From Acidobacteriota bacterium (GTDB lineage: Bacteria > Acidobacteriota > Blastocatellia > Pyrinomonadales > Pyrinomonadaceae), in assembly GCA_019239425.1 (NCBI GenBank), contig JAFAZX010000018.1:41505-105504 (forward strand): a stretch of DNA of 64,000 nucleotides, read 5' to 3'. This document shows positions 6,908 to 17,100 of the stretch, piece by piece (the first letter of the stretch is position 1; the number at the start of each line of letters is the position of its first letter). A model generated the notes under the pieces. That model did no database searches. It was not told where the DNA came from and saw only the letters and a program-made list of their open reading frames with translations. Made by a program: the position numbers and the translations under genes.

Positions 6908-9900
6908 CTAACGCTTCTGCGTGCCGCCGCCGCCTCCCCCACCGACGGCGTTGCCGCTGCCACTGCCGCCGCGGCTCTGCGTAGACTCCCTACGTTCGTC
7001 CCCCGTCGCCTGCACCTGCGCCCGGCTCGTGATGCAGCCGTTGGACGGGTCTTGCATGCGGTCGGCCGTGCAGGCCGCGGGCGAGTTCGAAGAGAGCGCG
7101 ATGACGGTCGTGCCCGCCTGCACCTTGGTCGTGTTGACGCTGAAACTCCAAGTCCCGTCCGCGCCCACCGTGACGCCGGGGCCGAGCGCCCGCGGCGCGC
7201 CGCCGCCCGCGGGGACGGCGTAGACGGTGATGGTCGGCCTCGTCGTCATGCCATTCTGCACCATGTAGGCGCCGCTGACGGCGACCTCGTGACTCTGCTC
7301 GTCGACGACGGCCTTCTGAATCACGGCCACCTCTTTGCGGACGCGGAAGATGCCCCACGTGCCGTTGTTGCCGAGGTCGTTGAAGGAGCTGTAGAGGTAG
7401 TCGCCCGCCGTGCCCTGCCGGCCGCCGGCCTGCGCCAGCACGATGTTCGACGCCTGGAACGGCCACATGAGATAACCGCCGTAGTTCTGCGACAGGGGGT
7501 TGAACCCGATCTGAGTCGAGTCGTTGACGAAGGGCTGCTCCTGCCAGGAGTGGCCGTGGAGGTCGAAGACCTCCATCTGGTTGTAGCCGCCGCCGAAGAG
7601 CACGTGGAAGCGCACGGGCGTGCCGGCCGCGGCGCTGAAGACGGGCGTCTGCGGGTCGGCGGGCGTGGCGGAGCTGAGGTTGGAGATGAGCCAGTTGGAG
7701 ACCTTCGCGGTGCTGTCGCCGCCGGGGAACCCGCCGGAGCCCAGGTTCGACGCCGTGACGGGGGCCGCGACCGGGTAGCGGTAGCCCATGAACTCCGAGC
7801 GGTAGTTGAAGGCCGCGAAGAGCGGGGCGACCATCTGCTGCGTCTGGATGTTGTTCTGGAAGACGAGCACCATCTCGCGGAAGGAGGTGCCGTCCTTCTT
7901 CATGATCGTCGCCGCCGCGCGCGTCGAGGCGTCTTCGACGAAGGTCGAGTCCGCGGGCTCGATGATGAGCGCGCCGACCAGCCCCGTGATGTCCTGCATC
8001 AAGGGGTCTGCCGGCAGGAGGTTGACGGCGCCGAACTCGACGGGCGTCGCCGTGCCGTCGGCCGCGATGGTGCCCGCGTACCACTGGTAGGTGGCGGACG
8101 CGCCGGGCGCGACGGTCTGGGTGGAGTTGAAGCCGATGTTCGTGTCGCCGGAGCTGGTGATGTTGGAGGTCAGGAGCTGCGGCGAAAGCCCGACCGAAGT
8201 TGAGGCGTTCAGCGTCGGGTTGACCGAGGAGAGGCCGGCCCTGCCGAACGGGCTGTTGATGAAGGCGTTGGCCTTGTAGCTGACGAGCGTCTGCGGCGTG
8301 GTGCCGCCGCACGGCGTCGTGCCGAGGCAGTTCCTCAGCACGACGTTGATGCACTCGCCGGCGTGCGCGCGCAGGATCAGGGGTTCGATGGGGACGCCCG
8401 CCTTCAACGTCCCGTCGGTGTTCAGGTCTTCGTTGCGGACGTAGAGGAGCGCGTTCGGGTCGGCCAGGGGGAAGGTCTGGTTGAAGCCCTGGGCCGGGGG
8501 CGTCGTGCTGCCGTTGAAGGCCTGCCCGCGCGAGTTGTAGACCAGTTGGCCGCCGGGCAGCGCCTTCGCGGCCGAGACGGCCGTGACGTTGTACGTCCGC
8601 TGACGGGAGTCGGTCGGGCAGCTGACGTTCGCCAGCGGGCTGGCCTTCGGCACGCGGTTGTCGGGCAGCGCCAGAAGGTTCGGGGCGGGCTGCGTGTAGG
8701 CGCGGAAGATGCCCCACACCCCGTTGACGAGGCCGTCGGCGCCGCCGCTCGGCTCGTAGAGGTAGTCGGCGAAGCTGTTCTGCCCGCCCGCCGGGAGCGT
8801 GGGCACGTCGAAGAGCATCTCGAAGTGCTCGGAGATGCCCATGCCCTGCGCGGCGACGAAGCCGGAGTTGGAGATCGAAGGCTCGGGGTGCCAGCGGAAG
8901 CCGTGGAGCCTGAGCGGGTGGCCGACGAGGTGCGCGCCGACGAGCGTGCGAATCTGGACGCGGTCGCCCGCGTACGCGCGCAGCAGCGGCGTGTAGGGGT
9001 CTGTGCCCTGCGGGCAGCCGCTCGACGCGGCCGTCGCGGCGGTCGTGCCGGCGTTCGGGTTGCAGCCCGCGATGAGCTGGTTCTTCGGGAACTTGAAGCA
9101 GCCGGCGCCCGTGCAGCCGGGGTTGATGAGTTGGGACGAGCTGGGCTGCGAGTTGAGGCTCGTGTCGCCGCGCGCCATCGAGCTGAAGGCGTAGGCGAGG
9201 TCGGTCGCCTGCGGGCTGCTGCCCGCCGTGCCGACGCGCAGCGGCAGAGGCTCGTTGCGGTAGTTCACCGAGTAGGTGCCGCTGTTGTTGGTCGGGCTGA
9301 TGACGGTCGGGCTGATGTTGCTGCCCGGCGCGGAGATGACGTTGGCCGAGTCGGCCCAACTGGCGTGCATCGTCGGGTTAGCCACCGGCAGCTTCAGGGA
9401 AGTGCCGCTGCCGGTCTGGGTGATGTTGTAGAGGTCGCACGCGGTCGAGGGCTGCGGCTCCGGGTTTATGACCGACCAGCCCGTGCTCGTCTTGATGGCG
9501 AAAGCCTTCGACGAGAGCGTGACGCCGCTGTTCCCGAAGGCGGCCTTCGTGTTGGCGCCGACGTTCGGGGTGCCGAGCGTCGTCGGGCAGGTGCCCGGCG
9601 TCGGCGCCGTGCCCGAGGGGCTGGCGTTCAGCTCGGTCTGGACGTTGGTGGCGTAGTTGGCGTTGGGGCCGGAACTGGCGTTGGAGAAGGTGAAGGGGAA
9701 GAAGGTCGAGGCCGGGACGGTCGGCTTGCTCACGCTGGCGGCCGTGTAGGCCAGCGCCATGTCCTGGAACTCCAGCGCGAACTCGCGGTAGCTCTCCGAC
9801 TGGTTGGCCGTGACGATGACGGCCTGCCAGGTCGTCGGCCCGCCGTCGTCGCGCAGCAGCGTGCCGTCGGCGCGCTTCGAGTTGGTGTCGTAGAGCTGCC

Positions 9901-12900
9901 TGCCGGTCGTCGCGTCGAACCACTTCGAGCCCTCCGGCTCGATCAGCATGCCGCCGTAGAGTCCGGCCTGCTGGTGCGTCGAGGGGCCGTAGTGGTCGTG
10001 CGTGAAGACGGTGCGCAAGGTGCGGTCGACGCCCTCGTTGTTGAGGAGCGGGTCGGTGTCGAAGCGCTGGATGGTCGTCTGCGCGCCGTCCCAGTCGGGC
10101 GGCGGCGTGAAGCCCGGCGGGACGTAGGCCGCGTAGGACTGCGCGAAGGTCTTGATGGTGAGCTGCTTCTGCGTTGAAGAGACGAACTGGGCGAGCGGGT
10201 CGAACTGGTAGAGTCCGCCCTCCTGGTTGACGGCGAAGATGCGCTCGCGCACCTCGTCCGAGCTGAAGGTACCGTCCTCGTAGTTGAAGCCGTTGGCGGC
10301 GCCGTCCGAGCTGGTCACGTCGAACTTCACGAGGTGGATGTGCTGGCCGATGATGTCGGTCGGCGTGCGGACTTGAAAGTCGTCCATCTCGTAGTAGTTC
10401 GGCACGAGGTTGGTGTGCCAGAACTCGATGGTCTCGCCCGTGTTCGAGCGGAAGAAGAAGGGCTCGGGCGGCTTGACGCCGCGGTAGATGTCGGCCGCGT
10501 CGTTGAGCAGCGCGATCATCCGCTGCTGCGGGTAGTGCCAGCCCTTCTTGTTGAAGACGGTGTCGGTCTGGATGGCCGCGGCCTTGTAACGGCGCGTGTT
10601 GATGGTGGAGTTGCCGTTGTCGTCCACGCTCGGGTCGGAGTAGGGCGCGCCGGGCGCGGGCGGCAGGCCGTTGAGGATGAAGTTGCCGGGGTCGCCGTCG
10701 GGGAGGACGGTCGGGTGCGCGCGGCGCGCGTGCGCGCGCATGGCCGCCTCCTCGATGGCCGTGCCGTTCTCGGGGAGCTGGAAGGCGACGAGCGCGCCGT
10801 CGATCATGCCGTAGTTGTTCGCGGCCGTCCGCGCCTTGTGCTCGTCGTAGAGGACGAAGTCCTTGGTGAAGTCCCAGCGGGTGTGGAACTCGCGGAAGAT
10901 TTGGCCGCCGAGCACGATGTGGCGGGGCAGCCCGCCGTCGAGGTACTTCTTGCTGCCGTCCGCGTTGAGGTCGGGCTTGCCCGGCTCGGTCTCGGCCCAG
11001 CCGAAGTCCATCGGCGGGTGCGGCGGGCGGTGGCCGGCGATGCCGGGGATGAAGAAGGGGAAGCCGGGGTTGCGCGTGTAGAGGGGGGCCGGGTCGGTCG
11101 AGCTGGTCTTGACGACGACCCTGCGGCCGGACATCCACTGGTCGGGGACGTTGGTCGAGCTGCCCCAGATCGCCTTCAGCTTAGTCCACACGGCGTCGGG
11201 AACCTTCACGCTCGGGTCGGGGTCGTTCTTAACGGTCAGGCGCACCTTGGCCGGGATGGGGGCCATGCCGATGGTCGGCAGCGGCACGATGGCCGGGATG
11301 GGCGTGCCGGCGCTAATTTCGGCGTCGGGCAGGGCGCGGTTCCAGACGGGGTTCGCGGGGTCGGTCGTGACCACGGGCCGCCCCGCGGCGTCGAGCTTCG
11401 TCCCCGCCTCGAAGACGTCGTGGACGCGCCACATCGCCCACATCCCCTGCGCGAAGTGCGGGTAGAAGTGGCAGTGGAAGATCGAGTCGCCCACCGTCTT
11501 GTTGCGGTTGCCGCTGCCGTTGTAGACGATCTCCATCGTGTAGGCCGAGCCGGGGTTGATCATCTGGCTGTCGAGGTAGCTGGAGTTGTCGTTGTTCGGC
11601 GAGTGGAGCCACTGGTGCGCGTGCAGGTGGTGGACGTGGTTGGCGCCCGTGCCCGCGTGCAGGACGCGGAACTTGGTGTGGTCGCCCATGTAGCTGTGGT
11701 AGACGTTCGAGGGGTCGTCCGGGTAGAACGCCTTGGTCGCCTTCGGCCCCGGCGGCGGGTTGGTCGCAACCTGCGTGACGCACTTGCCGCCCGGCGGGAG
11801 CGTCAACGGGTTGCAGGGCGGCGCGGAGGTGGAGGGCGTGTAGTTGGCCGGCTTGTCCACGACCATCGCCGGGTCGCCCACGGCCCACGCCGAGAGGAAG
11901 AACTCCTCGAACTTCATCTCGACGGCGTCGAGGCCGCCGGCCGGGCCGACGCCGAGGCGGTTCGAGACGATCTCGGCGCCGATGCCGCCCGTCCCGTAGT
12001 TGATGGCGAAGAGGTCGCGCACGGCGTTGTAGGAGGTGCGGAGCTGCGGGTCGGGGTAGGAGCTCGACCACTGCGTGAACGCCTGTACGGGGACGGAAGG
12101 GTTGTGGTAGTGGATGGTGAACTCGCGGTACGGCTGCCGGCGGTCGGGCGTGGCCGGGTTGTTGCGGAACGTCGGGCTGGTGTTGGTGTAGGGGAAGCGA
12201 TCCGCGTTCGGGCCGGTGATGACGGCCGTCAGGTCTGTGTGGTAGAGGATGTACTCGCGCCTCTCGCCGAGGGGCTTGTCCTCGGGCTTCTTGTGATCCT
12301 CGTCGCAGGGGTGCTGGACGTCGGTCATGCGCACCATCATGAGGACGGGCGTGCAGGGGCGGCCGGCCACGGGGTAGTTCGACGGGTAGAGGGCGTTGTA
12401 GTTGATGACGGGGTGGCCGATGGCGTCGGCACTGTTGCTGTTGGCGTCGTTCGGCTCCCAGACGTATAGGTAGTTCTTGGGGCCGTAGCTCCACGAGCCG
12501 ACCGTGACGGTGACCGGCACCTTGATGACCGTCGCGGTCTGCACGGTCTGCTTGAGCTTGTTGACGGTGGTCAGCGTGTAGAGGTCGCGCGGCTGATCCT
12601 CGACCACGGCGCGCTCCTGCACGCGCTGCGCGTTGAGCTTCGGCGTGAGGAACATGTGGACGCGGTCGTTGTTGGGCAGGTCGTCGTCGGTGAAGGTGGC
12701 GAGTTGCAGGTCTTCGCGCGTGACCTGGCTGCGGTAGTACTCGGCCCCCTCCGGCTCGACGTTGACCGCGCCGAAGAGGCCGGCCTGGAGCTGCCCCGTC
12801 TCGTCGCCCGCACCGCTCGAAATCATGAAGGTGCCCTCTTCGGCGGCGTAGTATTTGTAGACGAGCGTCCGGCCGGGGGCGGCGAAGCTGCCGATGTTCG

Positions 12901-13738
12901 TGCAGGTCGAGCCCGGGTTGCAGGGCGGCACCGCCGGGTTGACGCCGACGAAGGAGGAGTCGCTGTCGATGCCCGGCCCCGCCCCGATCAGGCTGCGGGA
13001 GAAGAGATTTAAGCCCTGTATGTGCAGGCCGGCGTTGCGCGTCTTGACCGTCGAGGTCGTGGTGGACGTGGGGTTGAGGAGGTTCGTGAAGGTGATTTCG
13101 AGGCAGTCCTTCAGGTTCAGGCGCAGCACGATGGGGCGCGCGCGCTTGCCGCTGCGCAGCCGCACCTTGCCCGCCTGAAGGTTGCCCACGCTGCCCGCCA
13201 CGTCGTTGCCGTTGGTGTCGATGCCGAGCGAAGAGGGAACCACGTCGCGCCTGAGGGCGAAGATCATCCCCTGCGGCATCGTCGCGCCCAGACGGTTCAG
13301 CATGTACGGCTGGTCGAGCGCGACCACGTCGGCCTTAATCGTCTCGCGGCACTCGTTCGGCGCGACCTCCTGCACGGGCGCGGGCGCGGGCGGCGCGTCT
13401 GACATCGCCTCGGGTTCGATTAAAGCCGAGGCGGCCGGGTCGCTCATCTCCGGAGTCAACGAGGGCGTGGGCGTGGCCTCGGCCGCCGCGTCCGCGTCTT
13501 TCGAGACTGAATCCTTCGAGTGCTTCGCGTTTGAATCTTTCGTCTCGGCGGCGCCCACAGTCACGTTCTGCTCGGGCGCGGGCTTCTCAGGTGCCGCGGC
13601 CGTCAACGCCGCTGCCGTTTCGCCCTGGGCGGGGGCGTTCGCAGACTGAGCCCAAGTCAACGCGGACAGGGAAAGGATTATGAGCAGGAACGTCAGGCAG
13701 CGTGTAAACAGCGCGGGGCGCAGGAACTTGCGGGTCAT
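6908..13738 (-). CDS. Giant secreted multicopper oxidase-like protein (2276 aa)
   Basis: A Sec signal peptide (residues 1 to about 30, LLIILSLSALTWAQ) leads into a Glu/Ala/Pro-rich linker to about 130, then a chain of cupredoxin domains. Copper-type clusters can be seen near residue 698 (NHVHHLHAHQW), 752 (FHCHFYPHFAQGMW, the HCH trinuclear motif plus a type-1 His), 1133 (GQHIHLVKF), 1249 (THDHYGPSTHQQAG), 1610 (GHPLRLHGFRWH) and 2060 (LHGHSWQEQPF). It ends in a Gly-rich tail. The order recalls the large Mn(II)-oxidising enzymes MnxG/MoxA/MopA, but at 2276 residues it is about twice a usual long multicopper oxidase, as if two copies were joined. Only the 752 region has a clear HCH motif. The protein should act outside the cytoplasm; substrate unknown. 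Confidence 0.8.
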   Translation of the reverse strand: MTRKFLRPALFTRCLTFLLIILSLSALTWAQSANAPAQGETAAALTAAAPEKPAPEQNVTVGAAETKDSNAKHSKDSVSKDADAAAEATPTPSLTPEMSDPAASALIEPEAMSDAPPAPAPVQEVAPNECRETIKADVVALDQPYMLNRLGATMPQGMIFALRRDVVPSSLGIDTNGNDVAGSVGNLQAGKVRLRSGKRARPIVLRLNLKDCLEITFTNLLNPTSTTTSTVKTRNAGLHIQGLNLFSRSLIGAGPGIDSDSSFVGVNPAVPPCNPGSTCTNIGSFAAPGRTLVYKYYAAEEGTFMISSGAGDETGQLQAGLFGAVNVEPEGAEYYRSQVTREDLQLATFTDDDLPNNDRVHMFLTPKLNAQRVQERAVVEDQPRDLYTLTTVNKLKQTVQTATVIKVPVTVTVGSWSYGPKNYLYVWEPNDANSNSADAIGHPVINYNALYPSNYPVAGRPCTPVLMMVRMTDVQHPCDEDHKKPEDKPLGERREYILYHTDLTAVITGPNADRFPYTNTSPTFRNNPATPDRRQPYREFTIHYHNPSVPVQAFTQWSSSYPDPQLRTSYNAVRDLFAINYGTGGIGAEIVSNRLGVGPAGGLDAVEMKFEEFFLSAWAVGDPAMVVDKPANYTPSTSAPPCNPLTLPPGGKCVTQVATNPPPGPKATKAFYPDDPSNVYHSYMGDHTKFRVLHAGTGANHVHHLHAHQWLHSPNNDNSSYLDSQMINPGSAYTMEIVYNGSGNRNKTVGDSIFHCHFYPHFAQGMWAMWRVHDVFEAGTKLDAAGRPVVTTDPANPVWNRALPDAEISAGTPIPAIVPLPTIGMAPIPAKVRLTVKNDPDPSVKVPDAVWTKLKAIWGSSTNVPDQWMSGRRVVVKTSSTDPAPLYTRNPGFPFFIPGIAGHRPPHPPMDFGWAETEPGKPDLNADGSKKYLDGGLPRHIVLGGQIFREFHTRWDFTKDFVLYDEHKARTAANNYGMIDGALVAFQLPENGTAIEEAAMRAHARRAHPTVLPDGDPGNFILNGLPPAPGAPYSDPSVDDNGNSTINTRRYKAAAIQTDTVFNKKGWHYPQQRMIALLNDAADIYRGVKPPEPFFFRSNTGETIEFWHTNLVPNYYEMDDFQVRTPTDIIGQHIHLVKFDVTSSDGAANGFNYEDGTFSSDEVRERIFAVNQEGGLYQFDPLAQFVSSTQKQLTIKTFAQSYAAYVPPGFTPPPDWDGAQTTIQRFDTDPLLNNEGVDRTLRTVFTHDHYGPSTHQQAGLYGGMLIEPEGSKWFDATTGRQLYDTNSKRADGTLLRDDGGPTTWQAVIVTANQSESYREFALEFQDMALAYTAASVSKPTVPASTFFPFTFSNASSGPNANYATNVQTELNASPSGTAPTPGTCPTTLGTPNVGANTKAAFGNSGVTLSSKAFAIKTSTGWSVINPEPQPSTACDLYNITQTGSGTSLKLPVANPTMHASWADSANVISAPGSNISPTVISPTNNSGTYSVNYRNEPLPLRVGTAGSSPQATDLAYAFSSMARGDTSLNSQPSSSQLINPGCTGAGCFKFPKNQLIAGCNPNAGTTAATAASSGCPQGTDPYTPLLRAYAGDRVQIRTLVGAHLVGHPLRLHGFRWHPEPSISNSGFVAAQGMGISEHFEMLFDVPTLPAGGQNSFADYLYEPSGGADGLVNGVWGIFRAYTQPAPNLLALPDNRVPKASPLANVSCPTDSRQRTYNVTAVSAAKALPGGQLVYNSRGQAFNGSTTPPAQGFNQTFPLADPNALLYVRNEDLNTDGTLKAGVPIEPLILRAHAGECINVVLRNCLGTTPCGGTTPQTLVSYKANAFINSPFGRAGLSSVNPTLNASTSVGLSPQLLTSNITSSGDTNIGFNSTQTVAPGASATYQWYAGTIAADGTATPVEFGAVNLLPADPLMQDITGLVGALIIEPADSTFVEDASTRAAATIMKKDGTSFREMVLVFQNNIQTQQMVAPLFAAFNYRSEFMGYRYPVAAPVTASNLGSGGFPGGDSTAKVSNWLISNLSSATPADPQTPVFSAAAGTPVRFHVLFGGGYNQMEVFDLHGHSWQEQPFVNDSTQIGFNPLSQNYGGYLMWPFQASNIVLAQAGGRQGTAGDYLYSSFNDLGNNGTWGIFRVRKEVAVIQKAVVDEQSHEVAVSGAYMVQNGMTTRPTITVYAVPAGGGAPRALGPGVTVGADGTWSFSVNTTKVQAGTTVIALSSNSPAACTADRMQDPSNGCITSRAQVQATGDERRESTQSRGGSGSGNAVGGGGGGGTQKR

Positions 13739-14140
13739 TGTTCCTCCGTGGACAGATAAGTGAAGCTGAAGTTGCCGAGAACCGGCCGCTGACTTCTGTG
13801 ACGGCCGGTTGGGAAGTTAAAGGTTGTCGATGTTGGACGCCAAAGGAACCGGCGTCGAAGAGGTAAGGAGCAAGCAACCCTTAGAAACGAAGACGACGGG
13901 AGCGTAATCCTATCCCGTTTGCCTGTCAACAGAATTTTCAAGTCATGCGTAATTCATACGTGACCGTCGGTTAGGAGACGTGCCCCGTAGGTCGGGCGGT
14001 CGGCAAAGCCGCCGCCGGATGAGATGAAACGAATCCGTTTGGCGCCCCATAAGATATGGGGCAACATCAGCGCGCGGACGTGTGGAAGGCCCGCGCGGTA
14101 AAAGTCCACACCTCAACGCCCGAAACCCGAGAGGACTGCC
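13739..14140. other. Intergenic region between the oxidase and the caspase operon
   Basis: This 402-base divergent region contains a minus-strand promoter (13901-13929) and, on the plus side, a small inverted repeat GCCCCAT-aagat-ATGGGGC at 14044-14062, about 80 bases before the caspase start. The repeat could be an operator; TAAGAT inside it resembles a -10 but has no good -35. Short open frames here lack ribosome binding sites and look spurious. Confidence 0.5.
13901..13929 (-). promoter_or_regulatory. Candidate sigma-70 promoter of the multicopper oxidase gene
   Basis: On the minus strand TTGACA (13929-13924) is followed after 17 bases by TACGCT (13906-13901). The predicted start of transcription near 13894 leaves a leader of about 155 bases before the ATG at 13738. 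Confidence 0.5.
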
Positions 14141-17100
14141 GTGAGCGAATCGCCGATCCTGAACCGCAAGCTCCACTGCCTCCTGATAGGCGTCGATTGC
14201 TACATGCCCAACCGCCTGCCCGACGGCGGCTGCTACCAGAGCCTCGCCGGCTGCGTCCGCGACATCGGGCGCGTCGAGACTTTCCTCAAGAAGCTCGGCG
14301 TGCCCGACGCGCAGATCACGAAGCTCACAGCCACCGACACGGGCGCCGAGACTCCTTCGGAGCCCGAAGACCGCTGGCCCACCTACGAGAACATCGTGGC
14401 CGCCTTCCAGAGACTCATCCGCGACGCGCGTGAGGGCGAACAGGTCTACGTGCACTACTCGGGGCACGGCGGCCGGACGGTGACCGGTTTTCCGGAGTTG
14501 AAGGGGGCGGACGGGCTCGACGAGTCGCTCGTGCCGACCGACATCGGGCGCGCGGGCACGCGCTACCTGCGCGACGTGGAGATGGCCTACCTGCTTCAGC
14601 AGATGGTCGAGAAGAAGCTGGTCGCGACCATCGTCTTCGACAGTTGCCACTCGGGCGGCGCGACGCGGGGCCTGGGCGGCGCGACCGCGCGCGGCATCCC
14701 GAGCATCGACACGACCGAGCGGCCGGCCGAGAGCCTGGTCGCCACGCGCGAAGAGTTGGCGCGCGTCTGGCGCGCCGTCCCGCCGGGCCGCACGCGCAAC
14801 GCCGAGCTGGGCGCGCGCTGGGTGCCCGAGATGGACAGCGTGCTCCTCCTGGCCGCCTGCCGCGCGAACGAGGTGGCGAACGAGACCGAGTTCGCCGAAG
14901 GCGAGCGCAACGGCGCGCTCACCTACTGGCTGCTCGACTCGCTCAAGCAGGTCGGGTCGGGTCTGACCTTCAAGATGCTCCACGACCGCATCCTCGGGAA
15001 AGTCCGCGCGCAGTTCCCGAGTCAGACGCCGCAACTGCACGGCGACGGCGCGCGCGTCGTCTTCGACGTCAACCGCGCGCCGCGGCCCGCCTCCGTCCGC
15101 GTGCTAGAGGTTGACCGCGCGAGGTACAGACTCAAGCTCGAAGCGGGGAAGGCGCAGGGCGTCGGCGCCGGCTCGAACTTCGCCGTCTACGCGGCGCAGG
15201 CCGCGGACTTCACGAACGCCGCCGAACGCCTCGCGCTGGCGAGTGTGACCAGCGTGGAGGCCACGACCTCCTGGGCCGAACTCGCGGACGGCGGCGACCT
15301 CTCCTCCGTCGAAGAGGGCGCGCAGGCAATCCTGCTCGACGCGGGCGCGCTCAAGCTGCGGGGCCGCATCCGCCTGGTGAAGCAGGACGGCCTGCCTGCT
15401 TCTTTCAGTCAGGAGGCGGCGCTGCAGAAGGCGGCCGCGGAGATCGAAGGGAGCAACTGGGTCAGGGCGGCGAAGGACGGCGAGGGCGCGGACTACCAGG
15501 TCGCGGTCAACGCGAACGGCGAGTACGAGGTCTGGGACGCGACCGGGCAGTTAATCAGCAACCTCCGCCCGGCGCTCAAGGTCGAAGACGCGGACGCCGC
15601 GGCCGGGCTGGTCAAGCGGCTCGTCCACCTGACCAAGTACCGCAACGTGAAGCTCATCGACAACTCGGACGCGCACGCCACGCTGGCCCGCCAGCTCACG
15701 GTCGAGCTTGAGGGCGCGGAGGCGCCGGGCGGCGAGTACGTCCTCGAAGTAGGCGAGTCGGCCACGCTCCGCGTCACGAACAACTCGCCCAAGGTTCTCA
15801 ACCTCACCATCTTCGACCTGCAACCCGACTGGGGCGTTAAGAAGGTTTATCCATCCGACGCCGACTCGGAGATTTTAGACCCGGGCCGTTCGCTGGAACT
15901 GCCGTTGACCGACGTGAGCCTGCCCGAAGGCTACGCGGAGGGCGTTGATGCGGTGAAGGTCTTCGCCACCGTCGAGCCGACCAGCTTCAACTGGCTGGAG
16001 CTGCCGGCGCTCGACCAGCCGAACGTGCGCAGCCTCAAGCGTTCGCCGTCGAACCCGCTCGAGCAGTTGATGGCGGGCTTCGCGGCCGACGCGCCGCCGC
16101 CGAACCTACGCGCCTTCAACCTGAACGCGCCCGCCGCCGCGACCTGGACGGCCGCGCAGCTCGAATTCCGCGTGCGCCGCCCCGTGCAGGCGCCGCGTCA
16201 CGTCAGGGAACCCGCGCTCTCTCTGCTCCAGGCCGCCATCGAAGAGACCTCGGCCGCGGGCGTTCGGAGGGCGAGGGCCGCGGGCGGCGCGCCGGCGACG
16301 CGCGCGGGCGTGGGCGACACAGACATCGAAGCGGTCACGGACTACTGGCTCGACCCGCCGCCGGCCGGCCAACGCTCGGTCATCGACACCGCGAAGTATT
16401 GCGCGGGCGTGTTGGCACGCATGGGGAAGGAGTTCTGGAACGCCTGGCACGGCGACCGGGCGGAGTACGAAGCCTTGAAGGCCGCGCTCACGGCGAGGTT
16501 CACCGACTGCGACCTGAGGTTCGTCGAGGCGCTCGCCAGGTACCTTGAGTTCTTAGAGTCGAAGGGCGAGGTGCCTTACCGCCGCTGGCAGAACCTTTCC
16601 GACTTCGTCGTCGAAGGTAAGCTGCCGGCGGACGCGTCCGTCGGCGTCGTCGCCGACTGGGGCACGGGGCAGCCCGAGGCCGTCGAAGTGCTGAGGCAGG
16701 TCAAGCGGCACGACCCGCGTGTCGTCGTACACCTCGGCGACGTCTACTACGCGGGCACGGCCTACGAGATGGAGAACTACTTCTACCTCCCTTGGCGGCA
16801 GGTTCTTCAACCCGAGACCTCGGGCGTGGCCTCTTTCGCGCTGCCCGGCAACCACGACCTCTACTCGGGCGGGCGGCCCTTCTACGACCTCCTCGACAAG
16901 TTCGGCCAGCCGGCCAGCTACTTCTGCCTCCGCAACGAGCACTGGCAGCTCATCGGACTCGACACGGCGCTCCACGACCGTCTGGGCGGGCCGCCGACCT
17001 CGCTCGAACCGTCGGAGCTTGACTGGCTGCGCGACAAGGTAGAAAACTCCGGCGGGCGGCGGACGATTCTGCTCTCGCACCACCAGCTCTTTTCGACCAA

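Noticed and set aside
13587..13941. Small open frames upstream of the multicopper oxidase gene
   Set aside because: They overlap its promoter or signal peptide, lack ribosome binding sites and have biased composition.
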